Source of the DNA: Ricinus communis
Lineage: Eukaryota; Streptophyta; Magnoliopsida; Malpighiales; Euphorbiaceae
NCBI RefSeq assembly: GCF_019578655.1
Contig: NC_063258.1
Location: forward strand, 14,326,802 to 14,390,801
Direction: 5' to 3'
DNA: 64,000 nucleotides
Shown here: positions 25,100 through 37,759 of the stretch, piece by piece
Numbering within the stretch: the stretch's first letter is position 1
How the letters are laid out: each line of letters opens with the position of its first letter
Made by a program: the position numbers and the translations under genes
The notes under the pieces: model-generated
Told to the model about the DNA's origin: nothing
The model's input: the letters and a program-made list of their open reading frames with translations, nothing else
Database searches by the model: none

Positions 25100-25732
25100 T
25101 ATTATATGAGGATGAGGCGGAGCAGCTTACGTGTGCGATAGGTGAGGATGAGGCGGAGCAGCACATTAAAGGGGATCCACAAGCCGTGAGAACTAACCAT
25201 AATTGTTGAATTGTATTTCTTCTATGATGGTTGTACTGAATTGAGTAGAATGGTATGAATTTATACCTAAACTATGAATCATGGTAAGTTATATGATTGG
25301 GTGGAAATTGTATTAAGTGTATGTGATATAGATTATGTTGATTATTTATTTACTGAGCTGGAGGCTCACCCCTCTCCAAAATTTTTCTTTTCAGGTTTGT
25401 AAATAGTAGTGCATCCGTTGGTTGTATCCGAAGTCTAGCTTTTAGCAGTTCTGTCAAGTTGGGCCAGTTTTGTGGAGTCTCCTCCTGATGCATTTTGTAT
25501 GCAGTTATGTGATGTATATAGAAGTGTGCCTTGTAAGGCATAAGAAGATGTTTTGAATACTTGTTAAATGATGTTTAAGTATAATCATATGTTTATATAT
25601 TAATAACCTTGTGTCTTGATTCTTAACAATCTACATATTGAACTATTTACATGTAGTATATAGTCTACGACGCTTGTATGTTTTCTGGCTAATGTCTATT
25701 GGTTAGCATGTAATGGGGGTGTTACATTTTAG

Positions 25733-25744
25733 TGGTATCAGAGC
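25733..25744 (+). other. Primer binding site, initiator tRNA-Met
   Basis: TGGTATCAGAGC, complementary to the 3' end of plant initiator tRNA-Met, begins 7 nt after the 5' LTR ends. This is the standard first-strand primer site for chromoviruses. Confidence 0.93.
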
Positions 25745-25844
25745 AGGGATTAGATTCATTGGGAGTAGATTCATGTTGCACATCATTAAGCATATGACAT
25801 ATGTTCTTTGAACTTGACTGAGTATTTGCATTTCATATATATAG

Positions 25845-26980
25845 ATGGAGAGACAAGGAGAACACGCAACTGGCCCAGATAAGTCATTAGAGTTTGTGCA
25901 TGGTCATGAAAATGCATCTGAACATGATCAACATGATGAGCATGAGCTACATTTTAAAAATGTTGCACAATCGAATGTACAAAATGTTATGGAACAGTTT
26001 ATGGATTTTCTGATGCAACGGGTAGCTCGACAACAAGCACCGGCACCTCAGACTCAACAACAAGAGGCTGTGATAGATAAGAATTATGAAAGGGTTAGGA
26101 AATAAGGTGCTAATGTTTTTCAGGGTACTACTGATCCTGCTGAGGCTGAAGAATGGTTACGAAATACAGAAAGGGTGTTGGATAGATTTAATTGCATATC
26201 AGAACAAAGGCTTCTATATGCAGTGTCTTTAATAGAAAAAGATGCACTTGATTGGTGGGAAACAGTTTTAAGAAGCAAAGATCGACCAATCACTTTGACT
26301 TGGAATGATTTCTTGAGAGAATTTGCTAAGAAGTATACTCCAGAAATTTATAGAGACAGAAAGAAGCTTGAATTTCTTCAGTTGAAACAGAATGATATGT
26401 CAGTTGCAGAGTACGAAGTTCAATTTGTGAGATTATCTAAGTATGCACTAGAAGAAATAGCCACTGAAGAACTGAAAAGGAAGAAATTTGAGATAGGTTT
26501 GAGGCTTGACATTCGTGAGAAAATGGCAGTGAAACCTCAGAATTACAATGCCTCAATTGAAGCTGCTTTGAGAGCTGAAGAAACATCATTTGAAAGGAAT
26601 ACTATGGAAGCTAAAAAGAAGAAGATCATTGGTACTTATAGTAATCCTCCAAGACAAACTAGTATTTCTTCATTCAGAGGCTCTAATTCACAAAGGAGTA
26701 GTTATCATGGACGAGGGTTTGGTCAGTCTAGTAGATCCTCCACAGTACCTTATAGTAGAGGTGGATACAATTCATCCAGACTTGAGGGAGGACTAGTTTC
26801 AGCCAGTAGAGGGTTTGCTCCTGTTTGTCCTACGTGCAACAGGAGACATACTGGAGAATGTTATGGACCTAGACCAGTAGTATGTTTTACTTGTAGTAGG
26901 CCAGGACATTATTCTAGAGATTGTCCTATGAGAAGAAATAATTCTGGAGAATCTTATACAGTAGGTCAGAGTAGTGTTGG
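25845..26980 (+). pseudogene. gag: gag (capsid and zinc-knuckle nucleocapsid), interrupted
   Basis: The frame opens with an ATG at 25845 after a 118-nt leader. An acidic, Gln-rich N-terminal part runs to a TAA at 26103-26105, and the same frame continues immediately with a typical Ty3/gypsy retrotransposon gag domain: GTTDPAEAEEWL at about 26127-26162, then DALDWWETV and FLREFAKKYTP. A Ser/Gly/Arg-rich linker leads to a CCHC zinc knuckle, CFTCSRPGHYSRDC (about 26883-26924), preceded by a partial Cys motif, CPTCNRRHTGEC. Gag would form the cytoplasmic particle that packages the RNA. The internal stop prevents full-length translation from this start. Downstream gag continues in frame into protease, as is usual for chromoviruses. 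Confidence 0.92.
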
Positions 26981-27104
26981 TGAAAATATTCCAGTTGGTT
27001 CAGGCAGAGGCAGAGGAAGAGGTGGCAGAGGAGGTTTAACTATTTCAGCAACACCATCAGAACAGATTGGTCAACCACAAGCACAAGCTAGAGTATTTGC
27101 TACT

Positions 27105-27551
27105 ACTAGAAATGAAGCATTTGTAGCACCTGAAATTGTTACTGGTATACTTTCTATTCATGATTCTGATGCACATGTTCTTATTGATCCTGGATCCACA
27201 TGTTCATTCATATCACATGATTTTGCATCGCATGTTCATGCTAATATAGAGGCATTAGGTTATGATATATATGTATCTATGCCTCGGGGGTATTATCACA
27301 GAAATACGATAGTGAGATCATGTCCTGTAGTAGTAGATAGTGTCAAACTACATGCAGATTTGGTTGTTATTAATCTTAGAGAGTTTGATGTTATTTTGGG
27401 GATGGATTGGTTGTCAAGAAATCATGCTATTGTTGATTGTAAAACGAAGGAAGTGGCTATGGAAATACAAGGAGAAATGAAAATAGTAATGGTGGGTGAA
27501 AGGAAGACAATTCCTAATTGTTTGATTTCAGTGATCGTGTCGGTTAATTAA
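27105..27551 (+). pseudogene. pol: aspartic protease domain
   Basis: In the same frame as gag. The catalytic motif is LIDPGSTCSFIS (about 27180-27215), a plant Ty3-type D-x-G-S/T site, followed by the FDVILGMDWL motif (about 27384-27413) typical of chromovirus proteases. The frame stops with TAA at 27549-27551, between protease and reverse transcriptase where the family normally reads through. The protease would cut the Gag-Pol polyprotein; from this copy no complete polyprotein can be made. Confidence 0.88.
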
Positions 27552-28520
27552 AATGGATGTGAAGCATATCTAATTAGTTTTATAGATACTACTAAGGTCA
27601 GTCCAGGGGTATTAGACATTTCAGTGGTCAGAGAATTTCCTAACATATTCTTAGATGATTTGCCTGGTTTGCCACCAAATCGAGAGGTTGATTTTGAGAT
27701 TGACATCATCCCTGGTACTGCACCTATTTCCATTGCACCATACAGAATGGCTCCATTAGAATTGAAAGAATTAAAGAAGCAATTAGAAGAGTTACTTGAT
27801 AAAGGTTTCATCAGGCCAAGTACTTCACCTTGGGGAGCACCAGTTCTGTTTGTGAAGAAAAAGGATGGTAGTATGCGATTATGTATTGATTATAGGCAAT
27901 TGAATAGGATTACAGTGAAGAATAAATATCCATTGCCGAGAATTGATGATTTGCTTGATCAGTTAAAAGGTGCAACTGTGTTCTCTAAAATTGATTTAAG
28001 ATCAGGTTATTGGCAACTCCGGGTTGAAGAGAAATCTATTGCCAAGACAGCATTCAGAACAAGGTATGGGCACTATGAATTTATTGTGATGCCATTTGGT
28101 TTAACAAATGCTCCTGCTGCTTTTATGTCACTGATGAACAAGACTTTCCAGCCATATTTAGATCACTTTGTTATTGTGTTCATTGATGATATTCTGATTT
28201 ACTCTAGAAGCCCAGAAGAGCATGAACAACACTTGAGAATTGTTTTACAGATTTTAAGGGAAAAACAGTTGTATGCAAAATTCAACAAATGCGAGTTTTG
28301 GATGGAGGAAATTGCATTCTTAGGGCATATTATTTCTAAACATGGAGTGCAACCAGATTCATCAAAGATTAAAGCAATTATTGAATGGGAACCACCTAGA
28401 AATGTTTCTAAAGTTCGAAGTTTTCTTGGGTTAGCTGGCTATTATAGAAGATTTGTAAAAGATTTTTCAGTTATTGCTAAGCCTCTAACAGCTTTGTTAA
28501 AGAAGAATGTGCCATTCTAG
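27552..28520 (+). pseudogene. pol: reverse transcriptase domain
   Basis: Frame 27624-28520, the same frame as the upstream pieces. Landmarks in order are [66 protein letters not shown] and the catalytic FIDDIL (about 28180-28197), then [11 protein letters not shown] and [14 protein letters not shown], all Ty3/gypsy RT signatures. The palm and thumb look intact; the reading frame ends with TAG at 28518-28520 where the domain joins RNase H. It would copy element RNA to DNA in cytoplasmic particles. Opposite-strand frames over it are shadows. Confidence 0.93.
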
Positions 28521-28985
28521 TGGACGGAGTTATGTGATCAAAATTTTCAAGAGTTGAAGAAAAGGCTTACTACTACACCGATACTCGCATTGCCATCTGA
28601 AAATGGAGGTTATGTTGTATATACTGATGCTTCTAGGCAAGGACTTGGATGTGTCTTAATGCAGCATGGGAAGGTTATAGCTTATGCTTCAAGACAATTG
28701 CGACCTCATGAGCTGAATTATCCTACGCATGATCTTGAATTGGCAGCTATTGTACATGCATTGAAGATATGGCGACATTATTTATACGGGGAGACATTTC
28801 AGATATTTACTGATCATAAGAGTTTGAAATATATCCCTACACAAAAAGAGTTGAATCTGAGACAACGAAGATGGATTGAGCTTATGAAGGATTATGATTG
28901 CACTATTGATTATCATCATGGAAAAGCAAATGTTATTGCTGATGCTTTAAGTAGGAAGTCAGTGGAAAATTTTTCAAGTATGATT
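28521..28985 (+). pseudogene. pol: RNase H domain
   Basis: Continues in frame after the TAG at 28518-28520. Motifs YTDASRQGLGCVLMQ (first catalytic Asp), IAYASRQL, HDLELAAIVHALKIWRHYL (catalytic Glu), FTDHKSLKY (second Asp) and DALSRK mark a Ty3-type RNase H and its end. It would degrade the RNA of the RNA-DNA hybrid. The catalytic residues are visible, but the domain is separated from RT by the stop. Confidence 0.9.
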
Positions 28986-30062
28986 TGTTACAATGTGGAA
29001 TATTTAGTTGCACTTAGAGCTATGGATGTGAAGTTTTATGTTTATGACGATGATCTGTTAGCCACATTACAAGTAAAGCCTTTGATTGGAGATAAAATTA
29101 AAGACACACATTGTGAAGATTCTTATTTGCAAAGGATGAAGGGTAGAGTACAAGAAGGAAAGAATACACAATTTGTGTTGAAAGATGATGGTGTGTTATT
29201 GAATAGAAATCGTGTATGTGTACTTGATGTAGGGGATTTGAGAAAGGAAATCATGCATGAAGCGCACTATGCACCTTATGCAATGCATCCTTGGAAGTAC
29301 CAAAATGTACAAAAATTTGAAGCCTTATTATTGGTGGCCGACAATGAAGAAGGATGTGGCGAATTTGTGAGTAAGTGTTTGACATGTCGGCCAAGTGAAA
29401 GGAGAGCACTGTGCACCGCAGGTAAACTTCATTCTTTATCTATACCTGTGTGGAAGTGGGATAAGATTACTATGGATTTTGTTTTGGGATTGCCGCGTAC
29501 ATTTAACAAGCATGATGCTATTTGGGTAATTGTTGATCGACTTACTAAATGTGCTCATTTCTTACCTGTGAAGCAAACAGATTCACTTGATAAACTTACT
29601 GAATTGTATATTTCTGAGATTGTTAGATTGCATGGTGTGCCAATATCTATTGTATCAGATAGGGATCCCAGATTTACTTCTCATTTCTGGGAGAGTTTGC
29701 AGAAAGCATATGGTACTAAGCTTCATTTCAGTACAGCTTTTCATCCTCAAACAGATGGGCAATCAGAAAGAACTATTCAGACATTAGAAGATATGATGAG
29801 AGCTTGCACACTTGAGTTTAAGGGTAACCGGGATGATTACATACCACAGGATGGAATTTGCGATAACAACAGCTTTCATTCTAGTATCGGTATGGCTCCT
29901 TATGAAGCTTTGTATGGGAGGAAATGTAGAAGTCCAGTATGCTGGGATGTTGAAGGTTTAAGACAGCTTGAAGGTCCAGAATTGGTACAAGAAACAGTGG
30001 ATAAAATAGAGATAGTTAAAAAGAATTTGAAAGTAGCACAGATGACAAAAGAGTTATGCTGA
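28986..30062 (+). pseudogene. pol: integrase, with compensating indels and terminal frameshift
   Basis: The N-terminal HHCC zinc finger is recognisable (HEAHYAPYAMHP ... CLTC, about 29255-29390) but the residues between are out of register. The catalytic core has Asp in ITMDFVLGLP, Asp in IVSDRDPRFT and Glu in TDGQSERTIQT (about 29467-29775), the DD35E set. By family expectation, pairs of single-base gain and loss lie near 29291/29360, 29391/29418 and 29849/29863; each pair shifts and then returns to the frame. A further shift near 30040-30048 leads to TGA at 30060-30062 and puts the C-terminal part in another frame. Integrase would insert the cDNA into chromatin; this copy should be inactive. 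Confidence 0.88.
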
Positions 30063-30570
30063 TTTGCATCGAAGGGAAATGGAATATATTGTGGGTGATA
30101 AAGTTTTCTTGCGGGTATCACCATGGAAAGGAATATTAAGGTTTGGTAAACAAGGGAAATTGAGTCCGAGGTATGTAGGACCTTATGAAATTATTGAAAG
30201 AGTTGGACCATTGGCTTATAGGTTAGCATTACCTACAGAGTTGTCTTCTATTCAAGATGTTTTTTACGTTTCTATGTTGAGGCGATATAGATCAGATCCT
30301 AGTCATATCATTCCAGAGCCAGAGATAGAAATCGCAGAAAAGTTGACATATGTGGAAGAACCGATAGAAATTCTTGATCGAAGGGTTAAGAAATTGAGAA
30401 ATAAAGACATTCCTATGGTCAAAATTAAGTGGAGTCATCATTCACCAAGAGAAGCAACTTGGAAAGTAGAAGAGCATATGAGACAGAAGTATCCACATCT
30501 ATTCCATTGTAATGTTGGTGAGTTGTTAAAATTTCGGGGACGAAATTTCTTAAGGAAGGGAGAGTTGTAA
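30063..30570 (+). pseudogene. pol: integrase C-terminal GPY region and chromodomain (shifted frame)
   Basis: Frame 30064-30570 begins just past the frameshift. It shows GDKVFLRVSPWKG, then LSPRYVGPYEIIERVG (the GPY/F motif), then a chromodomain-like segment (about 30355-30510): EPIEILDRRVKKLRNKDIP, VKIKWSHHSPREATW and EEHMRQKYPHLF. In chromoviruses this domain is thought to guide integration to heterochromatin through histone marks, which fits an insertion inside satellite DNA. The frame ends within the PPT and 3' LTR boundary. The ATG at 30064 is an internal Met of the original polyprotein, not a true start. Confidence 0.9.
30550..30564 (+). other. Polypurine tract before the 3' LTR
   Basis: TTAAGGAAGGGAGAG lies immediately upstream of the 3' LTR TGTAACG, preceded by TTTCGGGGACGAAATTTC, the conserved context seen at the 3' end of many plant gypsy elements. 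It would prime plus-strand DNA synthesis. Confidence 0.88.
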
Positions 30571-32881
30571 CGCCTGCATTTTCTCATCATCCATGTTATG
30601 TGCATTTACATTTAATCATTGGGCATATGATGGTATATCAATAATATTTTTATTTTATGAGAACAGATATATATTAATTATAAGTAGAGAATAAGAAGCA
30701 TGATATTAGATTATTAATTTAGATAAGTTGATTAAGTACTTGGGTTATGTGTATTAAGCCTTAAGACTTAATTGAACCAATAGTTGAAGGTTGGGTAAAT
30801 AGATTGGACTTAAAAGATACAATTAAAAGTTAGTACCTATATATGGTTAGTACGAATTAATTTAGGATGATAAAACTAGTTTAAGTAGGTGGTGGCATTG
30901 AGAGATGAATCTTGGAAATTGGAACCATAAGCAAGCTCATTTTACCTCTTCATTTCTCTAAAATTCGTACATGGCCAAAAAACACAAAATTTGGAATAAG
31001 AGAGAGGAGTAGAATACCTAAAAAAACTTAAGATTAAGATAGGATTTTGCCAACTATTGAAGGAGCCAAGCTAAAGCTAAAGGATTTAAGCATATTAGCA
31101 ACCCAAAAGCTGAAATTGGTAAGTAGTTACTTGAGTGTTATTAATTTGTCATTAGGGTTCTTGATTACAAATTGGAAAAACTTCATTTGATGCTCTCATT
31201 GATTAATTAAAGGTCTGATTATCATGAATTAGTAGAGTATTGAATGATTGCATAGAGATTAAGCTTGAATTAAGTTTAAGTATGTCAAGATAGAAAACTG
31301 TCAAAATTCCAGCAACCTTAATGTTCTGTATTTTAGGCATAACATGGGCTATATGAGTCCAAATTAAACTTAATTAGTGTCTATGGAAATTTTGAAGAGT
31401 CCTCTATAACTTTGTAGTTTTGTGATTTCGCTATTTTTACCGTTTTTGTTGCTTAAATTGAGCAAACAGATTTCTGCTCGGGTACAACTAGCCGTATGAC
31501 CCTTGCTCAGTAATTTGAAGATAATTAAATCTATAGAAGTCGGAATTGAGTAATTCTTTTTGGAAATGAAACTAGACGCATAGACAGATATGTCTATTTA
31601 ATATGAGATTTTTGTATTAAGCCAATTTTGCCCAGCAATAAATATACCTTGGTACTAAATTCTTTCTAGAAAACAGAGATGTTGGAGATTAGTTTTATGC
31701 AATTTATTTGATGTTAATTTAAGTTAAATTGGTATTTAACTAGATGGAAAATGTTTCTATGATATTAAAACAATAATTGAGAGTCTTAGAGGAAGAGTTA
31801 ATATGAATTAGAGAGGGGATGATCTTGTAATGCATTAGAACTAGCATTTACATGAATATTTGGAATATGCATGAAATGTGAATTGATGAATGTGTTGACA
31901 GTGCACTCAAAGGCCCTGGAAAGGAAGTTGTGGAGAAAGGAGGTTCTTATATGCTAAAGGAATAAGTGTATTTTGAGTAAGTAAATAGTTAATATTTGCT
32001 ATATCCATATATTTAATCAAATGTTCTACGAATGGTTGTGTTTGCTTAATATTGTGTTGTGTTTGAATGAATGAGATGGAAATGATTGGTGTTGAGTGGA
32101 ACAATTGTTATTGCTTGAATATGATATAAGTGAAATGATTGAATTGTGATGTTAAGTGCATATGTGCATGTGAATGGTGGATTCCCCTGTAAAAAATATA
32201 TATATCTATATATAAAGCCTTGGGAGGCTAAAGCCTAGAGAGGCTATAAAAGTGTATTATGTGAGGATGAGGCGGAGCAGCTTACGTGTGCGATAGGTGA
32301 GGATGAGGCGGAGCAGCACATTAAAGGGGATCCACAAGCCGTGAGAACTAACCATAATTGTTGAATTGTATTTCTTCTATGGTGGTTGTACTGAATTGAG
32401 TAGAATGGTATGAATTTATACCTAAACTATGAATCATGGTAAGTTATGTGATTGGGTGGAAATTGTATTAAGTGTATGTGATATAGATTATGTTGATTAT
32501 TTATTTACTAAGCTGGAGGCTCACCCCTCTCCAAAATTTTTCTTTTCAGGTTTGTAAATAGTAGTGCATCCGTTGGTTGTATCCGAAGTCTAGCTTTTAG
32601 CAGTTCTGTCAAGTTGGGCCAGTTTTGTAGAGTCTCCTCCTGATGCATTTTGTATGCAGTTATGTGATGTATATAGAAGTGTGCCTTGTAAGGCATAAGA
32701 AGATGTTTTGAATACTTGTTAAATGATGTTTAAGTATAATCATATGTTTATATGTTAATAACCTTGTATCTTGATTCTTAACAATCTGCATATTGACCTA
32801 TCTACATGTAGTATATAGTCTACGACGCTTGTATGTTTTCTGGCTAATGTCTATTGGTTAGCATGTAATGGGGGTGTTACA
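30566..32881 (+). repeat. 3' LTR of the Tekay-type element (2316 bp, uninterrupted)
   Basis: TGTAACGCCTGC to GGTGTTACA. It gives the empty-site reference for the nested solo LTR in the 5' LTR. It contains the TATA candidate CTATAAAAGTG at about 32244-32254, the doubled GATGAGGCGGAGCAGC motif at about 32265-32317, and no gene; the short minus-strand frames are duplicated shadows of those in the 5' LTR. Confidence 0.95.
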
Positions 32882-35800
32882 TCCATTTTACGAGATTATT
32901 TTCTTATATCGATAAATATACCTATTTTACGGGATTGTTTTCTCATACTCATAAATACACCAAAATTATGGGGTTATTTTCTCCCATTGATAAATATCCC
33001 CGTATTATGGGATTGTTTTCTAATATTTATAAATATACCCTTCTTATGATGTCGTTTTCTCATATTAAAAAATTTACCCCTTCTACGAGTCTGTTTTCTC
33101 ACACTCGTAATTACACTACTTTTACGGGGTTGTTTTCTCAAAGTCATATATATACACGTTTTACGAGGTTATTTTTTTATATCGACAGATTTACCCCTTT
33201 TACGGGATTATTTTCTCATATTATAAAATTAACCCATATAAGAGGTTGTTTTTTCGTACTCACAAATAGACAAAAAATTACGTGGTTATTTTCTCCAATT
33301 GATAAATATCCCTGTATTAGGGGGTTGTTTGCTCATATTAAAAATTTACCACTTCTACGAGATTGTTTTCTCACTCAAAATTACACTATGCTTACGGGTT
33401 TATTTTCTCAGATTCATAAATATACACATTTTACGGGGTTATTTTTCTATATTGATAAATATACTACTTTTATATTATGGGATTGTTTTCTCATATTAAA
33501 TTATTAGCACTATTATGGGATTGTTTTCTCAAATTCATAAATAAACACGTTTTACGGGATTAATTTCTTATATTGATAAATATACCACTTTTATGGGGTT
33601 ATTTTCTTATATTGACAAATATACCCCTTTTACGGGGTTGTTTTCTCATATTATAAAATTAAGCCATTAAAAGGGGTTGTTTTCTCATACTCACAAAAAT
33701 ATCAAAATTACGGGATTATTTTCTTCGATTGATAAATATCCCCGTATTATAGGGTTGTTCTCTAATATTTATAAATATACCCCTCTTACGGGGTTGCTTC
33801 CTCATATCAAAAAATTTACCCCTTCTACGAGACTGTTTTTTCGTATTAAAAAATTTACCCGTTATATGAGGCTGTTTTCTTAGACTCGCAATTGCACTAC
33901 TTTTACAGGATTATTTTCTTAGATTCATAAATACACACGTTTTACCGGGTTGTTATCTTTTATTGATAAATATACCACTTTTACGGGGTTATTTTCTCAT
34001 ATTATAAAATTAACCCGTTTAAAAGGTTGTTTTCTTATACTCACAAATATACTAAAATTACCGGATTAATTTCTCCGATTTATAAATATCTCTGTATTAT
34101 GGGGTTATTTTCTAATATTTATAAATATACCCCTCTATACGGGATTATTTTCTCATCTTAAAAAATTTACCCCTTCTGTGAGGCTGTTTTCTCAGACTCG
34201 GAATTACACTATTTTTATATGGTTATTTTCTGAGATTCACAAATATACTTGTCTTACGAGATTATTTTCTTATGTTGACAAATATAATCCTTTTACGGGA
34301 TTATTCTCTCATATTATAAAATTAACCCATTTAAGGGGTTGTTTCTTATACTCTTTTTATTGGGTTGTTTTCTCATATTAAAAAATTCACCCCTTTTACG
34401 TTGTTGTTTTCTTAGACTCGCAATTATACTGCCTTTATGGGGTTGTTTTCTTAGATTCATTAATTTACACGTTTTTCGGGGTTATTTTCTTACATTGATA
34501 AATATACCACTTTTATGGGATCATCTTCTTAAACTAAATTATTAGCACTATTATGGTGTTAGTTTTCTCAAATTCATAAATATACATGGTTTACGGGGTT
34601 ACTTTCTTATATTGACAAATATACCCCTATTACGGGGTTGTTTTCGCATATTATAAAATTAACCAATTTAAGGGGTTGTTTTCTCATACTCACAAATATT
34701 CCAAAATTACAAGGTTATTTTCTCCGATTGATAAATATCCCCGTATTACGGGGTTATTTTCTAATATTTATAAATATACACCTCTTACGGGCTTGTTTTC
34801 TCATATTAAAAAATCTAACCCTTCTACAAGGTTGTTTTCTTAGACTCGTAATAAAACTACTTTTACGAGATTATTTTCTCAGATTCATAAACATACACGT
34901 TTTACGGAGTTATTTTTTTATATTGAGAAATATACCACCTTTTTTTACTGGTCATTTTCTCATATTAAATTATTAGCACTATTCTAGGGTTATTTTTTTA
35001 AATTTATAAAATACACGTTTTATGGGGTTATTTTCTTATATGGACAAATATACTCCTTTTACGGGGTTATTTTCTCATATTATAAAATTAACCCATTTAA
35101 GGAATTGTTTTCTCATACTCATAAATATACCAAAATTGCGGGATTATTTTCTCCGATTGATGAATATCCCCATATTTCAGGGTTGTTTTCTTATATTAAA
35201 AAGTTTACCCCTTCTACGAGGCTATTTTTTTAGACTCGCAATTACACTAGTTTGACCGGGTTGTTTTTTCAGATTCATAAATATATACGTTTTACGAGGT
35301 TATTTTCTTATATTGATAAATATACCACTTTTACGGGATCGTTTTCTCATATTAAATTATTAGCACTATTATGGGGTTATTTTCTCAAATTCATATATAT
35401 ATATACACGTTTTATGAGGTTAATTTCTTATATCAACAAATATACCCCTTTTACGGGGTTGTTTTCTCATATTATAAAATTTATGCCTTCTACGAGGCTG
35501 TTTTCTCAGACTCGCAATTACAATACTTTTACAAGGTTATTTTCTTAGATCCATCAATATACACGTTTTATGGGGTTATTTTCTCATATCCATAAATATA
35601 CACGTTTTACGGGGTTTTTTTATTGATAAATATACCACTTTTACGAGGTCGGTTTCTCATATTAAATTATTAGCACTATTATGGGGTTGTTTTCTCCAAT
35701 TCATAAATATACATATTTTACGGGGTTATTTTCTTCTATCAAGAAATATACCTCTTTTATGGGGTTGTTTTCTCATATTAAAAAATTATCCCATTTAAGG

Positions 35801-37759
35801 GGTTGTTTTCTCATACTCACAAATATACCAAAATAACGGGGTTATTTTCTCTGATAGATAAATATCCTCATATTACAGGGTTGTTTTCTAATATTTATAA
35901 ATATACCCCTCTTACGTGGTTGTTTTCTCATATTAAAAAATTTACCCCTTCTACGAGGTTGTGTTCTCAAACTCGCAATTACACTACTTTTACGGGGTTG
36001 TTTTCTCAGAGTTATAAATATAGACATTTTACGGGGTTATTTTCCTATATTGATAAATCTACCCCTTTTACGGGATTGTTTTCTCATATTATAAAATTAA
36101 CCCATTTAAGGGGTTGTTTTCTCATGCTCACAAACAGATAAAAAATTACGGGGTTATTTTCTACGATTGATAAATATCCTCGTATTATGGGGTTGTTTTC
36201 TCATCTTAATAATTTACCCCTTTTACGAGGCTGTTTTGTCAGACTCGCAATTGCACTACTCTTACGGGGTTATTCTCTCAGATTCATAAATATACCCATT
36301 TTACGAGATTATTCTCTTATATAAACAAATATACCTATTTTACAAGATTGTTTTCTAATTTTATAAAATTAACCCATTTAAGGGGTTGTTTTCTCATACT
36401 CATAAATATACCAAAATTACAGAGTTATTTTCTCCGATTGATAAATATCCCCGTATTAGGGATTATTTTCTAATATTTATAAATATACCCCTCTTATGAT
36501 GTTGTTTTTCTATATTAAAAAATTTACCCTTTTCTATTTTTGCAGACCCGCTGTTACATTTCTTTTACGGAGTTGTTTTTTCAGATTCATAAATATACAC
36601 ATTTTATAGGGTTATTTTCTTATATTAATGAATATACCACTTTTACGGGGTTGTTTTCTCATATTAAATTATTAGCACTATTATGAGGTTGTTTTTTTTA
36701 AATTTATAAATATACACATTTCTATGGGGTTATTTTCCTATGTGGACAAATATACCCCTTTTACGGGGTTGTTTTCTCATCTTATAAAATTAACCAAATT
36801 AAAGATTATTTTCTCATAGTCACAAATAAGCCACAATTACGGGGTATTTCCTCAGATTCATAAATATACTCGTACTACGGGGTTGTTTTACAGATTAAAA
36901 AATTTACCTCTTCTACGAGGTTGTTTTCTCATATTAAAAATTTACCCCTTCTATGAGGCTGTTTTCTCAGACTCGCAATTACACTAGTTTTACGGGGTTG
37001 TTTTCTCAGATTCATAAATATACACATTTTACTGGGTTATTTTCTTATATCAACAAATATACCACTTTTACGGGATTATTTTCTCATATTATAAAATTAA
37101 CCCATTTAAGAGGTTGTTTTCTCATACTCACAAAATACACCAAAATTACGGGGTTGTTTTCTCCCTTTGATAAATATCCCCGTAATACGAGATTGTTTTC
37201 TCATATTAAAATATATACCCCTTCTATGAGGTTGTTTTCTCAGACTCGCAATTACACTACTTTACGAGGTTGTTTTCTGATATTCATAAATATATACCAC
37301 TTTTACGGGGTTATTTTCTTATATTGACAAATATACCCCTTTTACGGGGTTGTTTTCTCATGTTTTAAAATTAACCCATATTAAGTGGTTGTTTTCTCAC
37401 ACTCACAAATATCCCAAAATTACGAGGTTATTTTCTCTTATTGATAAATATCCCCGTATTACGGGGTTATTTTCTCATATTAAAAAATTTACCCCTTCTA
37501 CGAGGCTGTTTTATCAGACTCCCAATTACACTACTTTTACGGAGTTGTTTTCTCATATTCATAAATATACACGTTTTGCGCAGTTATTTTCTTATATTGA
37601 GAAATATACCACTTTTACGGGATCGTTTTCTCATATTAAATTATTAGCACTATTATGGGGTTATTCTCTCAAATTCATAAATTTACAAAAATTACGGGGT
37701 GGTTTTCTAATATCCCCGTATTATAGGGTGGTTTTCTAATATTAAAAAATTTATCCCTT

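Larger units (their letters stand above)
21941..25726 (+). repeat. 5' LTR of the Tekay-type element, interrupted by a solo LTR
   Basis: Starts TGTAACGCCTGCATTTTC and ends GGTGTTACA. Without the nested insertion and its duplicated 5 bp it is 2314 bp, against 2316 bp for the 3' LTR. The interruption follows the first 61 bp. It contains two copies of GATGAGGCGGAGCAGC (about 25111-25163), a feature also present in variant form in the solo LTR at 54.8-57.1 kb. Most of the roughly 33 differences from the 3' LTR are G/A or C/T changes, as expected for methylated silent DNA. Confidence 0.93.
21941..32881 (+). mobile_element. Tekay/Del-type chromovirus (Ty3/gypsy LTR retrotransposon), structurally complete, coding-dead
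   Basis: Full LTR-internal-LTR structure flanked by the direct repeat TCCAT (21936-21940 and 32882-32886). The LTRs begin TGTAACGCCTGC and end GGGTGTTACA. A tRNA-iMet PBS follows the 5' LTR and a purine-rich tract precedes the 3' LTR. The internal region encodes gag, protease, reverse transcriptase, RNase H, integrase and a C-terminal chromodomain, the order of chromoviruses. Chromodomain type and overall gag/pol character point to the Tekay (Del) clade. Total length is 10941 bp including a nested 1467-bp solo LTR in the 5' LTR. At least three in-frame stops plus frameshifts break the polyprotein. By eye the LTRs differ at about 33 positions in 2.3 kb (about 1.4%), so insertion is geologically recent. 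Confidence 0.95.

Noticed and set aside
24695..25541. Minus-strand frames in the 5' LTR, repeated at 31907-32696
   Set aside because: They are present twice only because the LTR is duplicated; no conserved domain or start context is visible.
30064..30570. Separate chromodomain gene starting at the ATG at 30064
   Set aside because: It is the frame-shifted C-terminus of the retrotransposon integrase; the Met is internal to the usual polyprotein and there is no independent promoter evidence.
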